The notes: generated by a model from the sequence alone, not told the origin. A stretch of DNA of 6,719 nucleotides from an uncultured beta proteobacterium (GCA_903953145.1 CAJBIL010000346.1:1-6719); one strand, 5' to 3'; counted from the stretch's first letter, positions 1-6,470 are shown. Made by a program: numbers and translations.

Positions 1-953
1 CCGTTGATCTGGTGATCACCGCCGTACTTGATGGAACCGGTGAAATTACTGGTTTCCTTGGCATTGCCATCGATATTTCGGAACGCAAATTGGCCGAAGC
101 TGAGCTTTTCCGGCATCGCGACCACTTGCAGGAGATGGTTGCAGAACAAACCGTAGATCTGCTCAACGCCAAGGACGTTGCGGAAAGGGCGAATCTGGCA
201 AAGTCGGAGTTCCTCGCCAATATGTCGCATGAAATGCGGACACCGATGCACGCGGTGCTGAGCTTCGCCGGGCTCGGTGAGGAAAAAGCGACGGCAGCTG
301 ACCCGGGCGGCAAGCTGGCACTCTATTTCCAGCGCATTCGCCAGAGCGGCGAGCGCCTGTTGCGCCTGCTCAATGATCTGCTCGACCTCTCCAAGCTCGA
401 AGCCGGCAAAATGCATGTTGAGCCAAAACATCTTGACGTCCTGCCGCTGATCCGTGAAGCCGGCGATGAATTTGAGTCGCTGCTCAACAGTCGTCACCTA
501 ACGCTCACCATCCAGCCTCCCGAATGCAGCACTGAGGCCATGTGCGATGCGATGCGCTTTGGCCAGGTAGTGCGCAATCTGCTGTCCAATGCGATCAAGT
601 TCTCGCCGGACGGCGGGCAAATAACAATTTCGTTTGCACCAGGGCTGCAACAGTTTGGCCGTCGTGCTGACGAGAAATCAATGCTCCCCACGCTTCGTAT
701 CATCGTTGCCGACCAGGGTGTCAGCATTCCGCCGAGTGAACTCGAAAGTATCTTCGAGAAATTCGTTCAAAGCAGCAAGACCAAGACAGGTGCGGGCGGC
801 ACTGGCCTTGGGCTATCCATTTGCCGCGAGATCATGCGTGCGCACCGTGGCAGTATTGAGGCATGTAATAATCCGGCTGAAGGTGCTTCATTCATCCTGC
901 AACTGCCGGTTGCACCACTTGAATTCCCCCACCCCATGCGACGAGAACCGTGA
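1..953 (+). CDS. Sensor histidine kinase, 3' part (PAS end + HisKA + HATPase_c); 5' end outside window
   Basis: This is the C-terminal 316 or so residues of a membrane-associated or cytosolic sensor kinase; the frame is open to the left window edge, so the true start and sensing domain lie upstream. Numbering from the GTG at 12: residues 1-26 are the last strand of a PAS domain (IAIDISERK), residues 27-65 a charged helical linker, and the HisKA dimerisation helix follows with H-box SHEMRTP, phospho-acceptor His73 (bases 228-230). The ATPase domain has an N box (VVRNLLSNAIKFSP), an F box (IFEKF) and a G2 box (GTGLGL). The G1 box reads DQGVSIP, with Ser238 where DxGxG has a second Gly. No receiver domain is visible at the C terminus, so the likely phosphate acceptors are the receivers of the next two genes. 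Its stop overlaps the start of the next gene by one base, which implies co-translation. The stimulus cannot be read from what is present. Confidence 0.93.
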   Translation, partial: VDLVITAVLDGTGEITGFLGIAIDISERKLAEAELFRHRDHLQEMVAEQTVDLLNAKDVAERANLAKSEFLANMSHEMRTPMHAVLSFAGLGEEKATAADPGGKLALYFQRIRQSGERLLRLLNDLLDLSKLEAGKMHVEPKHLDVLPLIREAGDEFESLLNSRHLTLTIQPPECSTEAMCDAMRFGQVVRNLLSNAIKFSPDGGQITISFAPGLQQFGRRADEKSMLPTLRIIVADQGVSIPPSELESIFEKFVQSSKTKTGAGGTGLGLSICREIMRAHRGSIEACNNPAEGASFILQLPVAPLEFPHPMRREP

Positions 954-955
954 TG
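950..955 (+). promoter_or_regulatory. Overlapping stop/start (GTGATG) joining kinase and regulator genes
   Basis: The kinase stop TGA (951-953) shares its final A with the ATG (953-955) of the response regulator. A GTG at 950 immediately precedes this ATG in the same frame. I prefer the ATG because it gives the standard receiver start MSAKILIVDDE and the classic TGATG coupling. Only a weak purine stretch (GAGAA, 943-947) stands upstream, so initiation probably relies on ribosomes terminating at the kinase stop. Confidence 0.6.
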
Positions 956-1879
956 AGTGCAAAAATTCTGATTGTCGACGACGAGCCATTCAACCTTGAA
1001 ATCATCGGTGAATACTTCTCCGAGTCTGGCTACACGCTGGTTTTCCATGAGTCGGGGGAAGCAGCATGGAATGAGCTTTCATTATCAGGGGCTGACGCCG
1101 CCGTGCCGGGTAGTGGCTTTGATCTGATTATTCTCGACCGCATGATGCCCGGTCTTGACGGCATTGCCCTGCTTAAACGTATCAAAGCGGACTCACGTAT
1201 GTCTGCACTGCCCGTAATCATGCAAACCGCAGCCTCATCCCCGGAGCAGCTGCGCGAAGGTTTGCAGGCCGGTGCGTACTATTACCTGACCAAGCCCTAC
1301 GAGCGCGACTCGCTGCTTTCCATTGCACGGGCGGCACTGAGCGATGCAGCAACCAAGGCCGATCTGCAACATCGCCTGAAAGAACACGGCGACGCGCTAC
1401 AGTTGATCACGGAAGCAAAGTTTGAGCTGCGTACCGTCGAAGAAGCCAGCCGCCTCGCAGCCTTTCTCGCCCAAGCCTCATCACGCCCGGACTGCACCAT
1501 TCTTGGCCTCTCGGAACTTCTGATTAACGGGGTCGAGCATGGCAATCTCGGGATCACTTATGCCGAAAAATCCGACCTGAAGCGTTCCGATGGCTGGAAT
1601 GATGAAATCCAGCGCCGTAGCGCGCTGCCAGAAAACTACGCCAAGCGCGTGCGCGTCGAATTACGCCGTGAACCTGAATCCTTAAAGATTCGCATCACAG
1701 ATGATGGCCATGGTTTCAACTGGCACCAATATCTGGATTTCGATCCGGAACGCGCCTTCGACCCCAATGGGCGTGGCATCGCACTGGCTCGCTTGACCAG
1801 CTTTAGCAGCCTGGCCTACGAAGGCAGTGGCAATACCGTCGTGGCAACCATCCTTGACCATGAAGCAGCGACTGAATAA
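953..1879 (+). CDS. Response regulator with RsbW/SpoIIAB-like serine kinase (HATPase_c) output domain
   Basis: This 308-residue cytosolic protein probably acts as a phosphorylation-controlled protein serine kinase, or as an anti-sigma-like binding protein in a partner switch. The receiver (about 1-130) has the acidic pair Asp9/Asp10, phospho-acceptor Asp62 (LDRMMPG), switch Thr92 and Lys114 (LTKPYE). There is a loop of roughly eight extra residues (about 46-55, rich in Gly/Ala/Ser) before the Asp62 strand. After a helical linker (131-165) comes a GHKL ATPase domain (about 166-303). Its N box SELLINGVEHGN aligns with SpoIIAB SEAVTNAIIHGY, placing Glu188 on the catalytic Glu and Asn192 on the Mg-binding Asn. 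G1 is DDGHGF (250-255) and G2 is NGRGIALAR (272-280). About 25 extra residues separate N box and G1. There is no H-box, so it is not a histidine kinase. The next gene encodes a matching phosphatase, which supports the partner-switch reading. The substrate, presumably a STAS protein, is not in the window. Confidence 0.88.
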   Translation: MSAKILIVDDEPFNLEIIGEYFSESGYTLVFHESGEAAWNELSLSGADAAVPGSGFDLIILDRMMPGLDGIALLKRIKADSRMSALPVIMQTAASSPEQLREGLQAGAYYYLTKPYERDSLLSIARAALSDAATKADLQHRLKEHGDALQLITEAKFELRTVEEASRLAAFLAQASSRPDCTILGLSELLINGVEHGNLGITYAEKSDLKRSDGWNDEIQRRSALPENYAKRVRVELRREPESLKIRITDDGHGFNWHQYLDFDPERAFDPNGRGIALARLTSFSSLAYEGSGNTVVATILDHEAATE

Positions 1880-1881
1880 TC

Positions 1882-3450
1882 ATGAGCAATCCTGCAAACA
1901 ACACTAAAGATCTTCTGCCGGCACTCCGGATTCTTGTTGTCGACGACAATCGAACAAATCTTCAAATTCTTCAGGTTTTTTTGAGGAAACTCGGCCACGG
2001 TACGATCACCGCAGAAGATGGCGCGCAAGCTGTGGCGCTGTATTTCGAGCATAAGCCTGACCTGGTGCTGCTCGACATCATGATGCCGGTTATGGATGGA
2101 TTCGAGGCCGCACGCCGCATCCGCGCGCAAAGCAGCGATCACTGGGTACCGATCGTATTTCTCTCCGCACTTGACCGCGATGAACATCTGGTCACCGGAC
2201 TGGAAGCGGGTGGCGATGACTTTATGTCAAAGCCAATCAATTTCGTCGTCCTCGAAGCAAAAATGCGCTCGATGCAACGGATGTTGCTGCTGCAGCGCCA
2301 GGCAACTGAATCACTACGTCGCGTTCAGGCAATTTCGGACAACGTGCTGGACGGTATCGTGACCATCGACACCAGCGCAACAATCATCGCCTGCAATGCT
2401 TCATGTGAACGGCTTTTCGGCTGGACACAGGAGGAAATGCTCGGCAGAAACGTCAAGATGCTGATGCCTGAGCCATACCACAGCGAGCACGATACCTACA
2501 TCAGCAACTATGTGGGTGGCGGGCCACCACAGATAATGGGTTATGGACGGGAAGTCGTCGCCCTGCGCAAAAACGGCACGACCTTCCCAATGGAACTGGG
2601 TGTCACAGAAATTCATCACGATAATCAGCGCTTGTTCATCGGGATCATTTCAGACATCAGCGAACGTAAATCCAGCGAGCAACAACTGCGTGAGAATGCC
2701 GAAGAGTTACGCCGTTATTTTGAAGAAACTGAAACCGAAAACCGTCTCGCACGCGAGTTAATTGATCGGCAGATGCTTCGCGAGAGCCTGAATGACGATC
2801 AGCTTAAATACCTGATCTCACCTGCACAGAACTTTAGCGGCGACGTAATTGCAGCTTGCCGCTCACGGCAAGGCAAGCTCTACGCCTTGCTCGCTGATGC
2901 CACAGGTCACGGTTTAACAGCTGCAATCAGCACTTTGCCGGTATTAACCGTTTTTTATGGCATGACTCCGCATGGTGCTGACTTATTTGAAGTAATCGGT
3001 GAAATCAACTTCAAACTGATTCAATCCATGCCGGTAGGGCGCTTTGTTGCAGTCACGGGTGTAAGCGTTGATCAAAAGACAAAAACAGGTGAAATCTGGA
3101 TTGGTGGAACGCCGGAGTGCTTCCTGATCGGTGTGGATGGCAAAATTATTCAACGCTTTACACCACAACATCTGCCACTCGGGATCATTGAAACCGACGC
3201 AGATTTGCTTAAAACAATCACTTTTTCGTGGGATAAGCCCTGCCAGCTGGTTATCTACTCGGATGGTTTGATCGAAGCAACAAACCGCGCCGGAGAACAG
3301 TTCGGGGAAGAAGGCCTGCTCGCCGCAATGGTCGACGTATCGCCCCATCTTCGTCATGAGTCAGTGAGAAGCGCGCTTGCAGCTCATCTTGACGGTGTAC
3401 CCGCACATGATGACGTATCACTTCTGCTTATTGATTGCCCCGTTGCATGA
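1882..3450 (+). CDS. Response regulator-PAS-PP2C (RsbU/SpoIIE-type) serine phosphatase
   Basis: A 522-residue cytosolic protein predicted to dephosphorylate a phosphoserine or phosphothreonine partner, typically a STAS anti-sigma antagonist. The receiver (about 14-135) has Asp21/Asp22, phospho-acceptor Asp65 (LLDIMMP), switch Ser95 and Lys117 (MSKPIN). A PAS domain (about 144-263) ends in IISDISERK. It matches the FixL/DosP haem-PAS subgroup, with His203 and Arg223 at the proximal-ligand and distal-Arg positions. A charged coiled-coil-like helix (264-300) leads into the PP2C domain (about 305-520). Its metal-binding motifs are present: SGD (Asp321), ADATGHG (Asp339), SDGLIEA (Asp461) and HDDVSLLL (Asp510/Asp511). 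The start ATG lies 2 bases after the preceding stop with no convincing Shine-Dalgarno, so translational coupling is likely. Its end is followed by a strong terminator, making it the last gene of the operon. The combined architecture resembles HsbR/SypE-type regulators, but with kinase and phosphatase on separate proteins. Haem binding is inferred only. Confidence 0.92.
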   Translation: MSNPANNTKDLLPALRILVVDDNRTNLQILQVFLRKLGHGTITAEDGAQAVALYFEHKPDLVLLDIMMPVMDGFEAARRIRAQSSDHWVPIVFLSALDRDEHLVTGLEAGGDDFMSKPINFVVLEAKMRSMQRMLLLQRQATESLRRVQAISDNVLDGIVTIDTSATIIACNASCERLFGWTQEEMLGRNVKMLMPEPYHSEHDTYISNYVGGGPPQIMGYGREVVALRKNGTTFPMELGVTEIHHDNQRLFIGIISDISERKSSEQQLRENAEELRRYFEETETENRLARELIDRQMLRESLNDDQLKYLISPAQNFSGDVIAACRSRQGKLYALLADATGHGLTAAISTLPVLTVFYGMTPHGADLFEVIGEINFKLIQSMPVGRFVAVTGVSVDQKTKTGEIWIGGTPECFLIGVDGKIIQRFTPQHLPLGIIETDADLLKTITFSWDKPCQLVIYSDGLIEATNRAGEQFGEEGLLAAMVDVSPHLRHESVRSALAAHLDGVPAHDDVSLLLIDCPVA

Positions 3451-3477
3451 CACTGATTCGAAACAAGGCTTGATGAA

Positions 3478-3513
3478 CGTAAAAAAGCCAGGTTGTAGCC
3501 TGGCTTTTTTACG
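3478..3513. terminator. Bidirectional intrinsic terminator between converging operons
   Basis: A perfect 15-bp inverted repeat (arms 3478-3492 and 3499-3513, CGTAAAAAAGCCAGG and its complement) encloses a 6-base loop (TTGTAG). The GC-rich inner stem (GCCAGG/CCTGGC) is flanked by A6 on the left and T6 on the right, so either strand's RNA forms a hairpin ending in a U-tract. It lies 27 bases after the phosphatase stop and 29 bases after the rplQ stop, ideally placed to end both transcripts. Confidence 0.93.
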
Positions 3514-3542
3514 ATACTAAGCACTAAAACTAAGAGTTGCTA

Positions 3543-3941
3543 TTAAGCAGCCTCAACTTCTGCAACGGGTGCAACACCAGCTTCTGGCTGATCCAGCATC
3601 TCAACAAAGCACATCGGTGCATTGTCGCCCTGACGGAATCCACATTTCAGGATACGTAGGTAACCACCATTACGGGTAGCGTAGCGTGGGCCGATTTCAC
3701 TGAATAGCTTGCCAACAATCTCACGATCACGAAGACGGTCAAAAGCCAGACGATGATTTGCCAGAGTGGGTGTCTTACCCAGAGTAATGATTCGCTCAGC
3801 AACCCGACGCAGCTCCTTCGCTTTTGGCAGCGTCGTCTTGATTGTTTCGTGACGAAGCAGCGAAACAGTCATATTACGAAGCATCGCCAAACGGTGGGCG
3901 CTGGTACGATTGAGTTTGCGGAGACCTAAACGGTGACGCAT
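3543..3941 (-). CDS. rplQ: 50S ribosomal protein L17
   Basis: L17 is a large-subunit protein that sits near the peptide exit tunnel. The 132-residue product begins with the family signature MRHRLGLRKLNRTSAHR. It continues with the conserved LLRHETIKTTLPKAKELRR and a YLRILKCGFR core, up to FVEMLD around residue 117. A 15-residue Ala/Val/Glu-rich tail follows, of the kind that varies between species. Length fits the family (about 120-135). The ATG at 3941 has a strong Shine-Dalgarno (AGGAAGGAA) 5 bases upstream. It follows rpoA by 31 bases, is the last gene of the alpha operon, and ends just before the shared terminator. No anomalies seen. Confidence 0.98.
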   Translation of the reverse strand: MRHRLGLRKLNRTSAHRLAMLRNMTVSLLRHETIKTTLPKAKELRRVAERIITLGKTPTLANHRLAFDRLRDREIVGKLFSEIGPRYATRNGGYLRILKCGFRQGDNAPMCFVEMLDQPEAGVAPVAEVEAA

Positions 3942-3972
3942 ATCAGTTCCTTCCTATTCTTGTCCGGGCCGC

Positions 3973-4947
3973 TTACTTCTCAAGACCGGCTGGAGGCCAG
4001 TTCTCAAGTTTCATGCCCAGCGTCAGGCCGCGCGCGGCCAGCACTTCTTTAATTTGGTTAAGCGACATCCGACCGAGGTTCGGGGTCTTGAGCAGCTCGT
4101 TTTCAGTACGCTGAATCAGATCGCCGATGTAGTAAATATTCTCAGCTTTCAGACAATTGGCAGAACGAACCGTCAACTCAAGGTCATCAACCGGGCGCAA
4201 GAGAATCGGATCAACCTGAACCGCCTTGTGATGCTCGATTGGCAACGCAGTACCTTCCAGATCAGCAAAAACAGAGAGCTGATCCATCAGAATACGAGCA
4301 GCTGTACGAATCGCCTCCTCCGGATTAATAACGCCGTTGGTCTCGATATCCATGATTAGCTTGTCAAGGTCGGTACGCTGCTCTACACGAGCACTCTCAA
4401 CATAGTAACTAACACGGCGAACCGGACTAAAAGAAGCGTCAAGCACCAGATTACCAATACTCTTACCAGTGTCGTCCAGTTGACGGACATTGCCCGGTAC
4501 GTAACCACGTGACTTCTCTACCTTCAGTTCCATAGCCAGCTTGCCGCCAACCTGGAGATGAGCAATCACATGATCCGGATTGATGATCTCGACATCATGT
4601 GATGTCTCGATATCGCGAGCATAAACAATTCCTTCGCCCTCTTTTTTCAGCTGCAACACAACTTCGTCACGACTGTTAAGTTTGAAGACGATACCTTTGA
4701 GGTTCAAGAGGATATCAACGACATCTTCCACTACGCCATCGATCGTTGAGTATTCATGAAGAACACCTTCGATACTCACTTCGGTGGGCGCGTAACCGGG
4801 CATCGACGAGAGAAGAATGCGACGCAGTGCATTACCCAATGTATGACCGTAACCGCGTTCAAACGGCTCCATCACGACACGGGCTTGCACCGGTGACAAA
4901 CTCTGTACATCAATAATGCGCGGTTTCAAAAGTCCACTGCTATGCAT
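3973..4947 (-). CDS. rpoA: DNA-directed RNA polymerase subunit alpha
   Basis: The alpha subunit dimerises to start assembly of the core enzyme and contacts UP-element DNA and activators. The 324-residue length is close to the E. coli 329. The N-terminal domain (about 1-230) has the dimerisation and assembly segment GYGHTLGNALRRILLSS (Arg42/Arg43) and TEVSIEGVLHEY. A flexible linker follows around 231-248. The C-terminal domain (about 249-318) carries the DNA-contact helix VRSANCLKAE, where Arg261 corresponds to E. coli Arg265, and the second helix-hairpin-helix segment TPNLGRMSLNQIKEVL. It ends with the conserved LENWPP. The ATG at 4947 is preceded by AAAAGGA with 6 bases of spacing. It sits between rpsD (40 bases upstream) and rplQ as in most proteobacteria. 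Intact, nothing unusual. Confidence 0.99.
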   Translation of the reverse strand: MHSSGLLKPRIIDVQSLSPVQARVVMEPFERGYGHTLGNALRRILLSSMPGYAPTEVSIEGVLHEYSTIDGVVEDVVDILLNLKGIVFKLNSRDEVVLQLKKEGEGIVYARDIETSHDVEIINPDHVIAHLQVGGKLAMELKVEKSRGYVPGNVRQLDDTGKSIGNLVLDASFSPVRRVSYYVESARVEQRTDLDKLIMDIETNGVINPEEAIRTAARILMDQLSVFADLEGTALPIEHHKAVQVDPILLRPVDDLELTVRSANCLKAENIYYIGDLIQRTENELLKTPNLGRMSLNQIKEVLAARGLTLGMKLENWPPAGLEK

Positions 4948-4987
4948 GTGCTGTCCTTTTGCCTGATTCAGTCAAGCGATGCCGGAG

Positions 4988-5617
4988 TTACTTCGAGTAA
5001 AGTTCGACCACGAGACTCTCGTTGATCGTCGGCGGCAATTCGCTACGTTGCGGACGGGCCTTGAAGGTACCCTTCGCTGCCTTGGCATCCACTTCAACCC
5101 ATTCAGGGAATCCACGCGACTCAGCAGCAGCAAGTGCAGCCTTGACGCGAAGATGAAGCTTAGCTTTTTCGCTGACTTCAACCACATCACCCGGACGAAC
5201 CTGGAATGAAGGAATATTCACGCGACGGCCATTAACCAGAACACCGTTATGGCGAACAACCTGGCGCGACTCGGAACGGGAAGCAGCAAAACCCATGCGA
5301 TAGGCCACGTTGTCGAGACGCGACTCGAGCAACTGGAGAAGATTCTCACCAGTCATGCCCTTGCGGCGATCTGCCTCGTGGTAAACCTTACGGAACTGGC
5401 CTTCAAGAACGCCATAAATCCGGCGAATCTTTTGTTTCTCGCGCAGATGAACACCATAATCAGAAAGGCGCTGACCGGATTTCTGGCCATGCTGTCCCGG
5501 TGCATACGAACGACGCTCGATAGCACACTTATCGGTGAAACATTTTTCGCCCTTAAGAAAGAGCTTTTCGCCTTCGCGACGGCACTGACGGCATTTCGGA
5601 TCGAGATTACGAGCCAC
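4988..5617 (-). CDS. rpsD: 30S ribosomal protein S4, zinc-binding (C+) form
   Basis: S4 is a primary 16S rRNA-binding protein that nucleates assembly of the 30S body and, in E. coli, represses translation of the alpha operon. The 209-residue product has an N-terminal domain with four cysteines (Cys9, Cys12, Cys26, Cys31) in a C-x2-C...C-x4-C zinc-finger pattern, as in Thermus S4. E. coli S4 lacks this full set. Next comes the conserved APGQHG, and LSDYGVHLREKQKIRRIYG (51-69). The S4 RNA-binding fold spans about 99-160 (RLDNVAYRMGF, ASRSESRQVVRHNGVLVNG). The C terminus is INESLVVELYSK. Translation starts at a GTG (5617), giving MARNLDPKC; no nearer ATG fits, and a strong TAAGGAG stands 8 bases upstream. 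It lies 12 bases after rpsK. Confidence 0.98.
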   Translation of the reverse strand: MARNLDPKCRQCRREGEKLFLKGEKCFTDKCAIERRSYAPGQHGQKSGQRLSDYGVHLREKQKIRRIYGVLEGQFRKVYHEADRRKGMTGENLLQLLESRLDNVAYRMGFAASRSESRQVVRHNGVLVNGRRVNIPSFQVRPGDVVEVSEKAKLHLRVKAALAAAESRGFPEWVEVDAKAAKGTFKARPQRSELPPTINESLVVELYSK

Positions 5618-5632
5618 TTGTCTTTCTCCTTA
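5618..5632 (-). promoter_or_regulatory. rpsD ribosome binding site overlapping the rpsK stop codon
   Basis: On the minus strand the rpsK stop TAA (5632-5630) forms the first bases of a near-perfect Shine-Dalgarno TAAGGAG (5632-5626). This is followed by 8 bases and the GTG start of rpsD at 5617. The strong site probably offsets the weaker GTG start. The ribosome terminating on rpsK would cover the site, so S11 and S4 synthesis are likely coupled. Confidence 0.75.
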
Positions 5633-6019
5633 AATCCGACGCTTTTTAGGCGGACGGCAGCCGTTATGCGGAATCGGTGTCACGTCAGTAATTGCCGTGA
5701 TTTTCATACCGAGGGCGTTGAGTGCGCGAACCGACGATTCGCGCCCAGGACCAGGGCCCTTGATGCGAACTTCGAGGTTCTTAACGCCACATTCCTGCGC
5801 TGCCTTACCAGCAGCCTCGGCCGCAACCTGAGCTGCGAACGGGGTGCTTTTCCGTGAGCCTTTGAAGCCAGCTCCACCGGAAGTTGCCCACGACAACGCA
5901 TTGCCCTGGCGGTCGGTGATCGTAATGATCGTGTTATTAAACGAAGCATGAATGTGGGCAATGCCCTCAGCCACGTTCTTTTTTACTTTTTTGCGAACTT
6001 TCGCAGCGGTCTTGGCCAT
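5630..6019 (-). CDS. rpsK: 30S ribosomal protein S11
   Basis: S11 belongs to the platform of the small subunit, binding 16S rRNA near the E site. The 129-residue product has the same length as E. coli S11. It has a basic N-terminal tail (KVRKKVKKNV), the conserved core IAHIHASFNNTIITITD, then SWATSGGAGFKGSRKSTPFA, and VRIKGPGPGRESSVRAL. The C-terminal TPIPHNGCRPPKKRR is the family signature. The ATG at 6019 is preceded by AGGAA with 6 bases of spacing. It follows rpsM by 13 bases in the usual S13-S11-S4 order. A 202-codon open frame on the opposite strand overlaps it and rpsD but is a shadow. No anomalies. Confidence 0.99.
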   Translation of the reverse strand: MAKTAAKVRKKVKKNVAEGIAHIHASFNNTIITITDRQGNALSWATSGGAGFKGSRKSTPFAAQVAAEAAGKAAQECGVKNLEVRIKGPGPGRESSVRALNALGMKITAITDVTPIPHNGCRPPKKRRI

Positions 6020-6032
6020 GGTCAGTTCCTAG

Positions 6033-6395
6033 TTATTTCTTACCAGCGATGGCCTTGCGCGGCCCCTTACGGGTACGTGCATTGGTGCGCGTACGCTGGC
6101 CACGGCAAGGAAGACCCTTGCGATGACGAAGACCACGGTAGCAGCCAAGATCCATCAGACGCTTGATGCTCATCGTAACTTCACGACGTAGATCGCCCTC
6201 GACAGTAAATTTACCAACATGGTCGCGCAGGCGCTCCATCTCAGCTTCAGTCAGGTCTTTCATTTTCGTGGAACGAACAACCCCAGCAGCATCACAAATC
6301 TTCTGTGAGCGCGAGCGGCCGATACCATAAATCGCTGTTAATGCGATTTCGGCATGCTGGTGGTTGGGTATATTTACCCCTGCGATGCGGGCCAT
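6033..6395 (-). CDS. rpsM: 30S ribosomal protein S13
   Basis: S13 sits in the head of the small subunit, forming inter-subunit bridges and touching P-site tRNA through its basic tail. The 120-residue product shows MARIAGVNIPNHQH, the helix-two-turns-helix start AIYGIGRSRSQKIC (21-34), and GDLRREVTMSIKRLMDLGCY. The C-terminal tail RGQRTRTNARTRKGPRK is typical. Length matches the family (about 118-122). The ATG at 6395 has a GGGGTG Shine-Dalgarno 5 bases upstream. A 75-base spacer separates it from rpmJ, longer than the other gaps in this operon, and in E. coli this is where the alpha-operon promoter and S4 target lie. Confidence 0.99.
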   Translation of the reverse strand: MARIAGVNIPNHQHAEIALTAIYGIGRSRSQKICDAAGVVRSTKMKDLTEAEMERLRDHVGKFTVEGDLRREVTMSIKRLMDLGCYRGLRHRKGLPCRGQRTRTNARTRKGPRKAIAGKK

Positions 6396-6470
6396 CGATT
6401 CACCCCAATTATGCGAAACTTACAGTTAAATCTTCAACCGACTACAGATCAACAAAGTGAAATGTAGCGA
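6396..6470 (-). other. rpmJ-rpsM spacer, possible alpha-operon leader
   Basis: This 75-base AT-rich gap holds the rpsM Shine-Dalgarno (GGGGTG, 6406-6401). On the minus strand I can draw only weak structures: CTACA/TGTAG arms about 16 bases apart (roughly 6441-6466) and a 5-bp GTTGA/TTAAC stem with a four-base loop near 6437-6424. In E. coli this position hosts an S4-binding pseudoknot. I see no clear copy of it here, so a regulatory role rests on position only. Confidence 0.25.

Noticed and set aside
1..953. Hybrid histidine kinase with its own receiver
   Set aside because: The protein ends shortly after the G2 box region (LQLPVAPLEF...), leaving no room for a C-terminal receiver; the receivers are in separate downstream genes.
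2983..3357. 124-codon open frame on the minus strand inside the phosphatase gene
   Set aside because: It lies wholly within the PP2C domain coding sequence, whose motifs are all intact; the antisense product shows no recognisable motif.
4591..4606. Palindrome-like GACATCA-TG-TGATGTC within rpoA
   Set aside because: It lies in conserved coding sequence, has no second copy in the window and no flanking tract; most likely coincidence.
5249..5857. 202-codon open frame on the plus strand across rpsD and rpsK
   Set aside because: It is antisense to two unmistakable ribosomal protein genes, resembles no known family and has no ribosome binding site of note; it is a by-product of codon bias.
6396..6445. 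Promoter-like TTGAAG / CATAAT pair (18-base spacer) on the minus strand before rpsM
   Set aside because: The -10 box lies so close to the start codon that transcription would begin inside the rpsM Shine-Dalgarno, so a functional promoter here is unlikely.
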